A DNA stretch of 64,000 nt from Alkalihalobacillus sp. BA299 (GTDB lineage Bacteria; Bacillota; Bacilli; Bacillales; Bacillaceae_F), in the NCBI RefSeq assembly GCF_017745675.1, contig NZ_JAFLJM010000006.1, positions 124,001 through 188,000 of the forward strand. Direction: 5' to 3'. Every line of letters begins with the position of its first letter. Within the stretch, counting starts at the first letter, position 1. Below the pieces are notes generated by a model. It was not told the DNA's origin and did not search any database. It worked only from the letters and a program-made list of their open reading frames with translations. Shown piece after piece: positions 25,022-35,670 of the stretch. The translations under genes were made by a program, and so were the position numbers.

Positions 25022-26209
25022 TTGAAGAAAAATATCTTATTTGTTATGAATAATCTAACATGTGGCGGGGCTGAAAAAGCACTTATCTCACTCTTAGAAA
25101 CAATCGATTATTCCAAATATAATGTTGATTTGTATCTTTTTAAACATGAAGGGTTATTTTTAACAAAAGTTCCTTCACAAGTAAATCTTTTAAATGAACC
25201 TATGTATTTCAAATATTTTGATATGTCATTTAAAAAAGCAACTTTGGAAAGTGTAAAAATGGGTAAATTTGTTTTAACATTATCACGTATGCAAGCAGGG
25301 TATATTTTTAAAACTGAGAAAAACCCAGCAAGGTGTGAACAACGTGTATGGAAATATCTCAGGAGAAATATTAGGCCATTAGATAAAGTGTATGATGTGG
25401 CAGTTGGCTTTTTAGAAAAGAACCCAGTTTACTTTTGTATAGACAAAGTAAAGGCTAAGAAAAAATTTGCGTTTATTCATACTGACTATGAAAAGCTTGG
25501 AGTTGACTTTAACCTGGACCAAAAATATTTTGATAAGCTAGATAGAATCATTACAGTATCTCAAGAATGTGCTAACATCTTAAAACGTAACTTCCCTACG
25601 AGCAAAAATAAAGTTTCTGTAATGCACAATATAATTTCTCCAAACATTATAAATAAAATGTCATTAGAGGCTATAGATCTCGACCAAAATCAAATTAACA
25701 TAGTGTCTATTGGTAGGGTAGAATATGTTAAAGGATTTGATTTGGCAGTTGAAGCATGCAAAGCCTTGAAACAGTATGGATATAATTTTAGATGGACTAT
25801 TATAGGTGATGGTGGGCAAAGGAAAAAGTTAGAAAAAATGGTTATAGAAAAAAAACTAGATGATACCTTTGTAATTATAGGTACGAAAGAAAATCCCTAT
25901 CCTTATTTAAGAGTTGCTGATATTTATGTGCAACCTTCGAGATCTGAAGGGAAGTCAATAGCAATAGATGAAGCAAAAATACTTCAAAAGCCAATCATAA
26001 CTACTAATTTCCCTACAGCTAAAGATCAAATTAATCACGAGGAAAATGGTTTAATCGTGGAGATGAATGGTGAAGCAATTGCAAAAGGAATACAAAGAAT
26101 AATTGATGATGAAACATTAAAAAGTAAACTAATAAGAAATTTATCAAAGGAAAAGCTGGGTACCGAAAATGAGATTGTGAAACTATATCATTTTATTAAT
26201 GCGGGCTAG
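25022..26209 (+). CDS. Glycosyltransferase family 4, paralog 3 of 3
   Basis: A 395-aa GT-B enzyme, tandem neighbour of the 23823 gene with 5 bp between them. Motifs MNNLTCGGAEKALISLLE, FAFIHTDYEKLGVD, SIGRVEYVKGFDLAVEAC and QPSRSEGKSIAIDEAKILQ. Start is TTG, with GAGGTGAGG upstream. Differences in the donor-binding segment may mean that the copies use different sugars. Confidence 0.86.
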   Translation: MKKNILFVMNNLTCGGAEKALISLLETIDYSKYNVDLYLFKHEGLFLTKVPSQVNLLNEPMYFKYFDMSFKKATLESVKMGKFVLTLSRMQAGYIFKTEKNPARCEQRVWKYLRRNIRPLDKVYDVAVGFLEKNPVYFCIDKVKAKKKFAFIHTDYEKLGVDFNLDQKYFDKLDRIITVSQECANILKRNFPTSKNKVSVMHNIISPNIINKMSLEAIDLDQNQINIVSIGRVEYVKGFDLAVEACKALKQYGYNFRWTIIGDGGQRKKLEKMVIEKKLDDTFVIIGTKENPYPYLRVADIYVQPSRSEGKSIAIDEAKILQKPIITTNFPTAKDQINHEENGLIVEMNGEAIAKGIQRIIDDETLKSKLIRNLSKEKLGTENEIVKLYHFINAG

Positions 26210-26224
26210 AGAGGTACTTTTTAA

Positions 26225-27412
26225 ATGACGTTATTACTAATAAGCTTATTTACGATACTTAGTGGAATTATCATTATTATTATAATTGATATCTTACCAC
26301 TCTTTAAGGATTGGTTAGGAAGAATTCATATTGGTAGATTTACTAGTAAGGAATCTTGGAATGAAGCAATAGTTAGTCGTGGTACACAATGGTTAAATCG
26401 GATACCAAAAATAAAAGTAACTGATAATACAAGGCTAGTCTTTATTGATATGTTAAGAGGAAATTATACGAAGGATGCAATTCAGCATTGGCAGGAAGCT
26501 GCATTATTACTCGGCTTAAGTGAAAATTTAAAAGCGAAAGATGATGCTGACTTAAAGAAAGAGATTAATAAATTTCTAAATCGTAAGTTTGATCAATCAG
26601 GCCAATGGATTCAAAAACCAGAGCATGTAGATGGGGCTATTCTCGCTTATGCTGTTTTAAAGCTAAATCATATTGAAACAGGTCAATATAAAAAAGCTTT
26701 TGATTACACGTGGAACATGATTAAAGAACATATGGGTGAAGATGGATTAGTAGGATATAGGAAATCTATGATGGGCTACAGATATGTAGACACGATAGGT
26801 TTCGTATGTCCTTTTTTAGTGGCTTATGGTTTGAAATATCAAAAAGATGAATGTATTAACTTGGCTGTAAAGCAAATAAAAGAATATGAACATTGGGGTA
26901 TGTTAAATGATCATTTTATTCCCTGCCATGCCTATAAAGTGGAGAATAAAGCTCCACTTGGTTTATATGGTTGGGGAAGAGGCCTTGGTTGGTATGCAAT
27001 TGGACTTATTGATGCATGGGTTGAATTGCCACAAGATCATTATTATAAGGCCATTCTAGAAGAGAGTGTTAAGAAGTTTGCTAAAGCAGCTATGAATTTT
27101 CAGCAAGAAAATGGTAGTTGGAACTGGACAGTAACTCGAAATGAAAGTCGTCCTGATTCTTCAGCGACAGCAACTCTAAGTTGGTTTCTACTTAATGCAG
27201 CCAAAATTGAAAGCATTTCAGATGAATGTCTAAATAGTATCAAAAAATCTATTAGTTATTTAATGAGTGTTACAAGAAGAAATGGTGCAGTGGACTTTTC
27301 ACAAGGAGATACAAAAGATATTGGAGTTTATTCGATACTATTTAATATACTTCCGTTTACTCAGGGTTTTTGTATTAGGTTACTTAATTCCTATAAAAGG
27401 GAAGAGTATTAA
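26225..27412 (+). CDS. Membrane-anchored GH88/GH105-like unsaturated glycuronyl hydrolase
   Basis: A 395-aa protein. Residues 2-26 are one hydrophobic segment, so it is probably anchored outside the cell or in the membrane. The rest looks like the alpha6/alpha6 barrel of GH88/GH105, with DTIGFVCPFLVAYGLKY, the hallmark YGWGRGLGWYAIGLIDAW and SATATLSWFLLNA. These enzymes remove an unsaturated uronic acid left by a polysaccharide lyase. Its presence in an EPS operon, with lyase-like beta-helix proteins downstream, suggests polymer trimming or recycling (inference). Confidence 0.75.
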   Translation: MTLLLISLFTILSGIIIIIIIDILPLFKDWLGRIHIGRFTSKESWNEAIVSRGTQWLNRIPKIKVTDNTRLVFIDMLRGNYTKDAIQHWQEAALLLGLSENLKAKDDADLKKEINKFLNRKFDQSGQWIQKPEHVDGAILAYAVLKLNHIETGQYKKAFDYTWNMIKEHMGEDGLVGYRKSMMGYRYVDTIGFVCPFLVAYGLKYQKDECINLAVKQIKEYEHWGMLNDHFIPCHAYKVENKAPLGLYGWGRGLGWYAIGLIDAWVELPQDHYYKAILEESVKKFAKAAMNFQQENGSWNWTVTRNESRPDSSATATLSWFLLNAAKIESISDECLNSIKKSISYLMSVTRRNGAVDFSQGDTKDIGVYSILFNILPFTQGFCIRLLNSYKREEY

Positions 27413-27442
27413 AAATTATTTATTTTCAAGGAGGTGTTTAGT

Positions 27443-28366
27443 ATGGAGACGTTGCGTTTAAAGAGTATATTAGTTTATCTTTGGAACAAAGGAAACGATA
27501 TAAAAATAGTAATAAATAACAATTTGAAAATTTTAAAGGATTTTATCTTAAGATCAATAGTAAAAGCACCTAAGATAAAAAATATAGACGAAAGTATAGA
27601 CAATATAATAGCAAATAAAGCATCTGTATGTAGATATGGTGACGGTGAGTTCAAACTAATTGAAAATAAAAGTATTACATTCCAGGTATCGAATAAGCTT
27701 TTGTCTAAACGACTTAAGGAAATATTAAATTGTCAAGAAGATCAGTTGATGGTTTGTCTACCGGATGTCTTTGGAGATTTAAACATATATTCTGAAGAAC
27801 CAAAAGCATACTGGAGGCTGCATATAGCTAAATTCAGATTACAATGGTACAAACATATTAATAAAAAGATGACGTATTATAATTCATTTCTATCTAGATT
27901 TTATTATACCTTTGAAGATAAATCTCGCTGTAGTGAATGGATCTCAAAGCTAAAACAAATTTGGAGTAATCGTGACATAGTTATTATTGAAGGGAAAAAA
28001 AGTAGATTAGGCATCGGTAATGATTTATTCGATAACGTTAGCTCAATTGAAAGAATTTTAGTTCCTGAAGAGAATGCTTTCAATTTTTATGATGAGATCT
28101 TAAAAGAAGCTAAAAAATGTGATAAGAACAAGGTAATACTTTTAGCAGCAGGTCCAACAGCTACTGTACTTGCATATGATTTGTATAAGGAAGGTTATCA
28201 ATCTATTGATATCGGACATGTTGATATAGAATATGAATGGTTTTTAAGAGGGGCAAAAACGAAAGTTCAAATAGAAAATAAATATGTCTGTGAAGCAGGT
28301 GCTGGAAAAGACGTTGGGGAGTTAAAAGACGAAAAATATCTTAGTGAAATAAAAGTTGTAATTTAA
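27443..28366 (+). CDS. GT-D fold glycosyltransferase (SP_1767 / DUF1792 family)
   Basis: A 307-aa protein with the family signature VCRYGDGEFKLI (near residue 57), VCLPDVFGDL, IIEGKKSRLGIGNDLFDN and VILLAAGPTATVLAYDLY with DIGHVDIEYEW. GT-D enzymes were defined on streptococcal adhesin glycosylation and transfer glucose-type sugars. ATG 27443 has AAGGAGGTG at good spacing; the upstream GTG at 27434 lies within that site. Confidence 0.82.
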   Translation: METLRLKSILVYLWNKGNDIKIVINNNLKILKDFILRSIVKAPKIKNIDESIDNIIANKASVCRYGDGEFKLIENKSITFQVSNKLLSKRLKEILNCQEDQLMVCLPDVFGDLNIYSEEPKAYWRLHIAKFRLQWYKHINKKMTYYNSFLSRFYYTFEDKSRCSEWISKLKQIWSNRDIVIIEGKKSRLGIGNDLFDNVSSIERILVPEENAFNFYDEILKEAKKCDKNKVILLAAGPTATVLAYDLYKEGYQSIDIGHVDIEYEWFLRGAKTKVQIENKYVCEAGAGKDVGELKDEKYLSEIKVVI

Positions 28367-28390
28367 ATATTATCTAAAGGAGATGAGGTG

Positions 28391-29389
28391 ATGGAACCAA
28401 AAATAAGCGTTGTAATACCCGTTTATAATGTTGAAAAATGGATCTCAGACTGTATCGAAATTTTGTTAAATCAACCTTATAACAATTTAGAGATACTGCT
28501 AATAAATGATGGCTCCACAGATTATTCAGGCATTATATGTGATAAGTTAGCTGAGAAAGATAAGCGGATAACGGTTTTTCATAAGAATAATGGTGGTGTC
28601 AGTAGTGCGAGAAATAAAGGAATTCAACTGGCAACGGGTGATTACATAGTTTTTATTGATGCTGATGATAAAGTAGATAGAGAGTTCTTTGTAAAGTTAG
28701 TTTCAATCGCCCAATCTAAAAAATGCGATGTAGTAATTAGTGGATACAAAACAATACCAAATAAGCAAAATATAGTACCAGGATATAAATTAAATGAACT
28801 TCTAGATGGTAAGAGCATGATATTAAGTTCAAATAATATTCATTCTAACAATGATTTGTGCTTTTCTTGGCGTTATTTTTATAAATTAAAAGTAATAACT
28901 GATAAAAAGATTAAATTTAGTGAGAAAATTTCTATAGGAGAAGATGTAATTTTTAATTTAGAAGTCTTACTTGCTTCTTCTAGAGTTTATGCAATCCCAG
29001 AGCCCTTATATTTTTATACAATTAATAATTCTGAAAGTGCAATGAGTAAACAACACAAACCGTTACTTAACCAAAGTTTAATAGAGCAATATAAATTAAG
29101 AAGAGAGTTATCAGAGAAAGCAGGTTTATTGAAGCAAGCAAACTATAGAAAAGACATGGCTTATTATTATATTAAGAATATCTATACCTTACTAATTAAT
29201 AATATAAAACATGAAGAAAGTAATTTTACTAAGTTACGTGAAATAGTTAATTATGACATGATTACTGATAGTATAAGAGAAATTGGATTTTCATACGAAT
29301 GTAATAATTATAGAGAGTACATATACTACTTATCTCTTAAGTTCAAAGTATATCCATTATTAAAGCGATCATTAAAAAATATTAGTTAA
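28391..29389 (+). CDS. Glycosyltransferase family 2
   Basis: A 332-aa GT-A enzyme: ISVVIPVYNVEKWISDCIE, LLINDGSTDYSG, GGVSSARNKGIQLATGDY, VFIDADDKVDREFF and SIGEDVIFNLEV. Start ATG 28391 behind AAAGGAGATGAGG (a GTG directly before it is in frame). Typical repeat-unit assembly transferase; specificity unknown. Confidence 0.88.
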   Translation: MEPKISVVIPVYNVEKWISDCIEILLNQPYNNLEILLINDGSTDYSGIICDKLAEKDKRITVFHKNNGGVSSARNKGIQLATGDYIVFIDADDKVDREFFVKLVSIAQSKKCDVVISGYKTIPNKQNIVPGYKLNELLDGKSMILSSNNIHSNNDLCFSWRYFYKLKVITDKKIKFSEKISIGEDVIFNLEVLLASSRVYAIPEPLYFYTINNSESAMSKQHKPLLNQSLIEQYKLRRELSEKAGLLKQANYRKDMAYYYIKNIYTLLINNIKHEESNFTKLREIVNYDMITDSIREIGFSYECNNYREYIYYLSLKFKVYPLLKRSLKNIS

Positions 29390-29445
29390 AAATATGTATT
29401 ATGTTATTTCAGTTAATAATAACTAATTCCCTGAAGGAGAAAAGT

Positions 29446-30486
29446 ATGGAGACTACTAAAATTAGTATTATTGTTCCTGTATACAAAGTAGAAAAGTACC
29501 TTCATAAATGTATAGACTCAATTCTGAACCAGTCTTACCCTAACTTGGAAATTATCTTAGTAAATGATGGTTCTCCAGATAACTGTGGATCTATTTGTGA
29601 TGAATATGCTGAACAAGATCAACGTGTCAAGGTTATTCACAAAGAAAACGGTGGACTTTCTTCTGCTAGAAATTCAGGCCTTGATCTAGCTACTGGTGAA
29701 TACATAGGTTTTGTGGACAGTGATGATTATATTGAAAAAGATATGTATGAGGAACTATATAAAGCAGCATATGAACATTCAGCAGATGTAGTAGAATGTA
29801 GTTTAAACATTATTGAAGGAACAAGTAATCGTACAATTGAGGGTCATGGGAATATGGAAATTGGTGATAATGTGTTCGCTCTCCAAAGGTTATTGGAATT
29901 ACCATACCGTAACGTGACTTATAATAAATTATATAAAAAAACGTTGTTTAACGATATAAGGTACCCTAATAAAACCTACGAAGATGGGTTTGTTGCATAC
30001 AAAATATTACATAATTTAAAAAAATATGTTTTTATTGGTCTGGGTAAATACAATTACATAAAACGAGAAGGCAGTATAATGGCCGATCAAAAAAAGTACT
30101 CAATAAAAAACTTAGATGGCTTAGAAGTACAAATAGAAAGATATAAATATTTTAAGGAACATAATCTTAATTCTCTTATTTTATACCTATCTCAAAAACA
30201 CCTATTTGTACAATTAATGTTTCACTTTAACATGCTTCAAAAAAATCAACAGCTAGATAGAGAATATTTGTATAGAAAAATGATTCAGCGAGTCATTTCA
30301 GAATACTATGATGACTTTATTAGTAACGAAAACCTTAGTGAATATAAGAAGATCATACAAGCTTCAAAAAAGAGGTTTTTTTTATTTCAAAAAAATATAG
30401 ATTGCTTCAATATGAAACAGAGAATGAGAGAAATTAAGTACAAATTAAAAATTTCAATTAAAAGATCAATTATAAAAGGAACTTGA
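29446..30486 (+). CDS. Glycosyltransferase family 2
   Basis: A 346-aa GT-A enzyme: ISIIVPVYKVEKYLHKCIDS, ILVNDGSPDNCG, GGLSSARNSGLDLATGEY and GFVDSDDYIEKDMYEELY. ATG 29446 follows AAGGAGAAAAGT; an in-frame ATG at 29401 lacks a ribosome site. The C-terminal third is Lys-rich and may contact the membrane. Confidence 0.88.
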   Translation: METTKISIIVPVYKVEKYLHKCIDSILNQSYPNLEIILVNDGSPDNCGSICDEYAEQDQRVKVIHKENGGLSSARNSGLDLATGEYIGFVDSDDYIEKDMYEELYKAAYEHSADVVECSLNIIEGTSNRTIEGHGNMEIGDNVFALQRLLELPYRNVTYNKLYKKTLFNDIRYPNKTYEDGFVAYKILHNLKKYVFIGLGKYNYIKREGSIMADQKKYSIKNLDGLEVQIERYKYFKEHNLNSLILYLSQKHLFVQLMFHFNMLQKNQQLDREYLYRKMIQRVISEYYDDFISNENLSEYKKIIQASKKRFFLFQKNIDCFNMKQRMREIKYKLKISIKRSIIKGT

Positions 30487-30502
30487 TAGAAAGGAGTTAA
30501 CA

Positions 30503-31459
30503 GTGACTGCTTTAAAATTAAAAAAACAATTAAGTAAAATTAATGATGTTATTCCTAGAGGATCTAAAGTTTATTATTTTGACTACCCTGTTTACAATAA
30601 TGTTGGTGATATGTTGATTTGGCAAGGAACTGAGAAGTTTTTTAAAGAAAATAATATTCGTGTTATAAAAAGGTTTAGTTATCATATGGTGAAATTCATG
30701 CTAGAAAAAAATGAAATCCAGGTCCAAAAGAATATAATAATTGTTTGTCAGGGTGGAGGGAATTTTGGTGATTTGTATAAAATACATCAAGAATTAAGAA
30801 TTCTACTAGTGAAAAACTTTCCTTCAAATCGTATTGTTGTTCTTCCCCAGTCAATCTACTATAAAGACAAGAGTGAAAGCGAGAAAGATTTTAAAGTTTT
30901 TAGAAAGCATGATGACTTTCATCTTTATGTAAGAGATATTGAAAGTTTCAATATTGCCAGTAAATATCTTAAAACTATTTATCTTTCACAAGATATGGCT
31001 CATGCATTATACCCAATTAAAACTAATACAAAGCCAACTATTAAAAACCTTTATTTTCTAAGAAAAGATAAAGAAAGAGTAGATTCAGACTATATAAAAG
31101 AAATTAATCCAACTCAAGAAGAGTTTGATTGGCATTTACTCTACTCTCCTCTTGATCGGAAAATATTAAATTTGTTTAGTAGAGCGCATAATTCCTATAA
31201 AATCCAAAAGTTGCTATCATCATTTATTATTTCAAAATTATATTTCATCTATACAAGTTATATTATCAAGAAGGCAATAAAACTTTTTGAAAAGCATGAA
31301 AACATTATAACTTCTCGGTTACACGGACATATACTGGCATGTTTAATGGATAAGAAAAATATTGTAATTGATAATTCTTATGGAAAGAACTCAGGCTATT
31401 ATAATTGTTGGACTAATAAAATTAAAAATGCAAAATTAATTGATGAAAAAAGGAAGTAG
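30503..31459 (+). CDS. Polysaccharide pyruvyl transferase family protein (EpsO/EpsI-like)
   Basis: A 318-aa protein with GSKVYYFDYPVYNNVGDMLIW, VCQGGGNFGDLYKIHQELR, VVLPQSIYYKD, LSQDMAHALYP and TSRLHGHILACLMDKKNIV, the EpsO/EpsI pattern. It probably adds pyruvate ketals to the polymer. Start is GTG behind AAAGGAG. Its last 20 bases overlap an in-frame extension of the next ORF. Confidence 0.88.
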   Translation: MTALKLKKQLSKINDVIPRGSKVYYFDYPVYNNVGDMLIWQGTEKFFKENNIRVIKRFSYHMVKFMLEKNEIQVQKNIIIVCQGGGNFGDLYKIHQELRILLVKNFPSNRIVVLPQSIYYKDKSESEKDFKVFRKHDDFHLYVRDIESFNIASKYLKTIYLSQDMAHALYPIKTNTKPTIKNLYFLRKDKERVDSDYIKEINPTQEEFDWHLLYSPLDRKILNLFSRAHNSYKIQKLLSSFIISKLYFIYTSYIIKKAIKLFEKHENIITSRLHGHILACLMDKKNIVIDNSYGKNSGYYNCWTNKIKNAKLIDEKRK

Positions 31460-31475
31460 GGAGGAAATAATAATA

Positions 31476-32747
31476 ATGAAATCAAAGCTTAATATAGAAA
31501 ATGTTAAGGTTATAGATAATAGAGTGGAAGTGTCATACTCTTGTATTGGAGATATTGCTAACTATTTAACCAATGATACTTTCTTTGTGGAATATGATTG
31601 TAAAGTAATAAATGTACCATTAAGTGTATTAGCCATTCCCTTTTTAGCTAATGTATTACCTATAGTTTGGGCTTCGGATACTATAGTTTATTGTGAGGAG
31701 ATAGATAGAGAATTCTTAACCTCTATGGCAATTGTAAAGAAATCATTTCAAAAAATGTACCCTTCGCTTAAAATGCGAGGGGAAATAAAACCTAATCAAA
31801 TAGTAAATAATGAAGCACATTATAAAAATGCGGACCTAGCTGCTATGTTTTTTAGTGGAGGAGTGGATTCTTTAGCAGCTTACATACAAAAGAAACATAA
31901 GAAACCAGTTTTATTAACTGTATGGGGAGCAGATATAAAATTTGACAACGAATTAGGTTGGAGACCTGTAATAGATGAAATTCAGCAATTTGCAAATTCG
32001 GTCAACACAAAAGTAAGTACAATTAAATCTAATTTTAAAGAAATTCTTAATTATAGTAATTTAAGTATTTCTTTCAAAGAGCACGTCGGTGGTCATTGGT
32101 GGCCTCAGGTACAACATGGATTAGCCCTTATTGGTTTATCTGCTCCTTATACATATGAAAAAGAAATTAGCAATCTTTATTTTGCAGCTACACATAACCC
32201 TTCAATAGTCATACCTTTTGGTTCTCACCCTGAAATTGATAGTAATATTAAATGGGGCAGTAAGAGGTATATTACAATTCATCAAGGTTATGAATTAACA
32301 AGATATGAGAAAATAGCTTTAATTGGAGATTACATTAAGTCTGGAAATGGGGATTTAAAACTTAGGGTCTGTTGGCAATCTAGTGATGGCAAAAACTGTT
32401 CGGTTTGTGAGAAGTGTTCAAGAACAATTCTATCGATGATAGTTAATGGAATTAGTCCAGAAAACCATGGATTTAAAATTATAGATTATCAAGCGTTGCA
32501 AAGTATAAAAGATAAAATTGAAAATCACAGTTATGTAACTGACCATAATATGCATTACTATAAAGATATTCAATCAAGAGTAGCCACTAATAGTGAGGCA
32601 CTTCCTAAATTCTCCTATGGATTTTTTAGTTGGTTTGAAAAAGCCAACTTTATTTTAATTAATAGAAAAAAAGAACGATTAGAAAATTGGTATTCTTTTA
32701 AAGGGAAAATAAAGAATACAATAAACAAGGTAATAAACTTGAACTAA
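31476..32747 (+). CDS. PP-loop ATPase superfamily protein with Cys4 site (QueC-like fold)
   Basis: A 423-aa protein that is unusual in an EPS operon. Near residue 120 it has a PP-loop, MFFSGGVDSLAAYIQ, which binds ATP for adenylation in N-type pyrophosphatases. Near 295-315 a run CWQSSDGKNCSVCEKCSRT gives a CxnCx2Cx2C cluster like the zinc site of QueC. HVGGHWWPQVQHGLALI is another conserved-looking patch. Its reaction is unknown; it could activate a carboxylate of a sugar acid for amidation. ATG 31476 is chosen because GGGAGGAAA lies before it. Confidence 0.6.
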   Translation: MKSKLNIENVKVIDNRVEVSYSCIGDIANYLTNDTFFVEYDCKVINVPLSVLAIPFLANVLPIVWASDTIVYCEEIDREFLTSMAIVKKSFQKMYPSLKMRGEIKPNQIVNNEAHYKNADLAAMFFSGGVDSLAAYIQKKHKKPVLLTVWGADIKFDNELGWRPVIDEIQQFANSVNTKVSTIKSNFKEILNYSNLSISFKEHVGGHWWPQVQHGLALIGLSAPYTYEKEISNLYFAATHNPSIVIPFGSHPEIDSNIKWGSKRYITIHQGYELTRYEKIALIGDYIKSGNGDLKLRVCWQSSDGKNCSVCEKCSRTILSMIVNGISPENHGFKIIDYQALQSIKDKIENHSYVTDHNMHYYKDIQSRVATNSEALPKFSYGFFSWFEKANFILINRKKERLENWYSFKGKIKNTINKVINLN

Positions 32748-32773
32748 TTAATAATTATAGAGGTGTTAGACAG

Positions 32774-34549
32774 ATGAAAGATACAGTCCATAAGTTGCTC
32801 ATGTTATTTAATAGACAAGAACAGAAAAGGCTAGTGATCATATTTTTAATGATGATTATGGCGGCTTTATTTGAAACAATTGGAATAGGTCTAATTGTAC
32901 CCTTTGTTGGCATTATAACAAACCCCGACATGATATTAGATCAACCAATATTATCATATATATATCACCTATTTAATTTTGGATCAACTAATGCCTTTAT
33001 TATTTTTTCAGTGATTGTATTACTCTTCATCTTTGTCTTTAAGAATTTATATTTATTACTCTTTCAATATATTCAATATCGAGTTATACTCAATCAACAA
33101 GTAAGGCTTTCAAGAAAACTTTTTCAAAAATATTTAAGAAAAAAATATACGTTTCATCTGCAGCGAAATACATCGGATTTATTAAGAAATGTAACAGGAG
33201 AAGTCCCGAAGGTTTTCCAAGGGATCATTTTATCTTTTTTTCATTTAATGACGGAAGTATTAGTCATTACTTGCCTTCTAGCACTATTATTAATAACAGC
33301 ACCACTCGCAACACTTACCGCTTCAATTCTATTAGGTGGAAGTGTTTTAATTTTCTTTAGTATTTTCAGAAATAAGATTAGCTCACTTGGAAAAGAACAA
33401 CAAAAAGTTAATGGAAAAATGATTAAGGCAGTAAATCAGGGGTTAGGTGCAAGCAAGGAAATAAAAGTTTCGGGAAAAGAACGATTTTTTGTTAATGAGT
33501 ACGCAAAATATATTAAAGTACAAGTAAACAACAGTAGGTATATGAAAATATTAGAACAGGTACCTAGGCTTTTTATTGAAACATTGTTAGTTTCAATTGT
33601 TCTCATTACTATGTTAATCATAATTTTTCAAGGTACATCTAAAACTGAAATTGTATCTACTATGGCTCTTTTTGCTATGGCTGCGTTTAGACTTATGCCT
33701 TCTATTAATAGAGTAATTGCATCAATAACTTCAATGAAATATAGTTACCCAGCATTAGCATTGGTTCATGAAGACTTGTTTGATGGGAATGATGAGTCTC
33801 AAAGTCTAGGGCACTCTACTCCTGTTGTAAATAAAATATCAGAAAACAAAACATTTACTAAGTCTATACAGTTAAGTAATATATCATTCCGATATCCCAA
33901 ACAAGAAGATTATTCCGTAAAGAATGTTTCATTAAACATACCGATAGGAAAATCAGTGGCATTTATTGGAGAGTCAGGTGCAGGTAAAACAACAATAGTA
34001 GACATAATTCTGGGTCTTTTCCAACCTGAAGAAGGTAAGGTATTAGTAGATGGAAAAGATCTATTTGATCAAAAATCCTTATGGCAACAGAAGATAGGTT
34101 ATATCCCACAAGCTATTTTCTTATCAGACGATACAATACGAGGAAACGTTGCATTTGGACTTGATAGTGATAGTATTGATGATGAACAAGTTTGGTATAC
34201 TTTAGAGCAAGCTCATTTAAAAGAGTTTGTAATGTCCTTACCTGATGGATTGGATACTCATGTTGGGGAACGTGGAGTTAGACTATCAGGAGGGCAACGT
34301 CAACGGATTGGAATAGCAAGAGCATTATATTACAATCCAGAAATCTTATTTATGGATGAGGCTACATCAGCTCTAGATAATGAAACAGAAAAGGAAATCA
34401 TGAAGGCTATTGATGGTCTAAAAGGTGAAAAAACATTAATTATTATTGCACATCGATTAAGTACTATAGAGAACTGTGATACGGTCTTTAAAATGAGTAA
34501 AGGAAGACTAGTTTCAATCGAAAATAAAAATGAAAGATCGGTTTTATAA
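32774..34549 (+). CDS. ABC transporter, half-transporter of the PglK/MsbA flippase type
   Basis: A 591-aa protein with six membrane segments (residues 20-310) and a full ATPase domain: Walker [13 protein letters not shown] (about 402-413), [15 protein letters not shown] signature, [11 protein letters not shown] and the switch His in IIAHRLST. PglK-type proteins flip lipid-linked glycans. No Wzx/EpsK-type flippase is visible in the cluster, so this protein is the best candidate for moving repeat units across the membrane (inference). Last gene before an internal terminator. Confidence 0.85.
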   Translation: MKDTVHKLLMLFNRQEQKRLVIIFLMMIMAALFETIGIGLIVPFVGIITNPDMILDQPILSYIYHLFNFGSTNAFIIFSVIVLLFIFVFKNLYLLLFQYIQYRVILNQQVRLSRKLFQKYLRKKYTFHLQRNTSDLLRNVTGEVPKVFQGIILSFFHLMTEVLVITCLLALLLITAPLATLTASILLGGSVLIFFSIFRNKISSLGKEQQKVNGKMIKAVNQGLGASKEIKVSGKERFFVNEYAKYIKVQVNNSRYMKILEQVPRLFIETLLVSIVLITMLIIIFQGTSKTEIVSTMALFAMAAFRLMPSINRVIASITSMKYSYPALALVHEDLFDGNDESQSLGHSTPVVNKISENKTFTKSIQLSNISFRYPKQEDYSVKNVSLNIPIGKSVAFIGESGAGKTTIVDIILGLFQPEEGKVLVDGKDLFDQKSLWQQKIGYIPQAIFLSDDTIRGNVAFGLDSDSIDDEQVWYTLEQAHLKEFVMSLPDGLDTHVGERGVRLSGGQRQRIGIARALYYNPEILFMDEATSALDNETEKEIMKAIDGLKGEKTLIIIAHRLSTIENCDTVFKMSKGRLVSIENKNERSVL

Positions 34550-34569
34550 AAATTTCTATCGATAAATTT

Positions 34570-34610
34570 AAAGAAACATCTCATTTAATGAGGTGTTTCT
34601 TTTTCTTTTT
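34570..34610 (+). terminator. Terminator between the ABC transporter gene and galE
   Basis: Stem AAAGAAACATCTCATT / AATGAGGTGTTTCTTT (one G-U type mismatch) with a 2-4 base loop and a following T-rich run. EAR-type antitermination may allow readthrough into galE. Confidence 0.75.
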
Positions 34611-34632
34611 AGAGAGGAGTAGGAGTAGGAGT

Positions 34633-35670
34633 ATGAAAATCTTAGTTACAGGCGGTGCAGGATATATAGGTTCACATACATGTGTTGAACTCTTGAATGC
34701 AGGATATGAAGTTGTTGTAGTTGATAATTTAATGAATAGTAAACAAGAGGCATTAGACAGGGTAAAACAAATCACTGGAAAGGATTTGTTGTTCTATAAT
34801 GTAGACCTACTAGATAAAAAAGCACTTAGTAAGGTGTTCTTAGAACATGATATAAGTGCTGTCATTCATTTTGCTGGACTTAAGGCAGTAGGGGAGTCTG
34901 TCTCTTTACCATTGAAATACTATCACAATAATATTACTGGGACACTCAATCTATGTGAGGTGATGGAAGAGTTTGGAGTTGACCGAATGGTTTTTAGTTC
35001 TTCTGCTACTGTCTATGGACATCAGGATTGTGTCCCATTTCACGAAGAATTATCTCTTCAGGCAACGAACCCTTATGGTAGAACAAAACTGATGATTGAA
35101 GAAATATTACAAGATGTCTATGTTTCAAATAATAATTGGAGTATTGCTTTATTGCGTTACTTTAACCCAGTCGGTGCTCACTTGAGTGGGTTAATAGGAG
35201 AAGATCCAAATGGGATACCAAATAATCTGTTTCCATACATCACTCAAGTAGCAGTAGGTAAGTTGGAAAAACTAAGTGTTTTTGGTGGTGATTATTCTAC
35301 ACACGATGGAACGGGTGTACGCGACTATATCCATGTAGTTGATCTAGCTAATGGTCATTTAAAAGCATTAGAACATGTTTTAAATAAAACTGGAGTCAAT
35401 GCTTATAATTTAGGAACAGGAAAAGGATATAGTGTTCTCGATATGATCAATTCTTTTGAAAAAACAACAGGCAAGACCATCCCTTACCAAATCACTGAAC
35501 GTCGACCAGGTGATATAGCTATTAGTTATGCGGATCCTTCGAAGGCGAAAAAGGAGTTAGGGTGGGAAGCTTTAAAAGGAATTGATGAGATTTGTAGGGA
35601 TTCATGGCGTTGGCAATCCCAAAATCCAAATGGGTATGATACAAAGTTAGAAAGACAAGTTACAAAATAG
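34633..35670 (+). CDS. galE: UDP-glucose 4-epimerase
   Basis: A 345-aa extended [22 protein letters not shown] at the start, the [10 protein letters not shown] triad region and [10 protein letters not shown] with the catalytic Tyr and Lys, then RYFNPVGAH and [12 protein letters not shown]. It interconverts UDP-glucose and UDP-galactose, fitting the galU in the same cluster. ATG 34633 has GAGGAGTAGGAG upstream; an in-frame start at 34588 lies inside the terminator and is rejected. Confidence 0.93.
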   Translation: MKILVTGGAGYIGSHTCVELLNAGYEVVVVDNLMNSKQEALDRVKQITGKDLLFYNVDLLDKKALSKVFLEHDISAVIHFAGLKAVGESVSLPLKYYHNNITGTLNLCEVMEEFGVDRMVFSSSATVYGHQDCVPFHEELSLQATNPYGRTKLMIEEILQDVYVSNNNWSIALLRYFNPVGAHLSGLIGEDPNGIPNNLFPYITQVAVGKLEKLSVFGGDYSTHDGTGVRDYIHVVDLANGHLKALEHVLNKTGVNAYNLGTGKGYSVLDMINSFEKTTGKTIPYQITERRPGDIAISYADPSKAKKELGWEALKGIDEICRDSWRWQSQNPNGYDTKLERQVTK

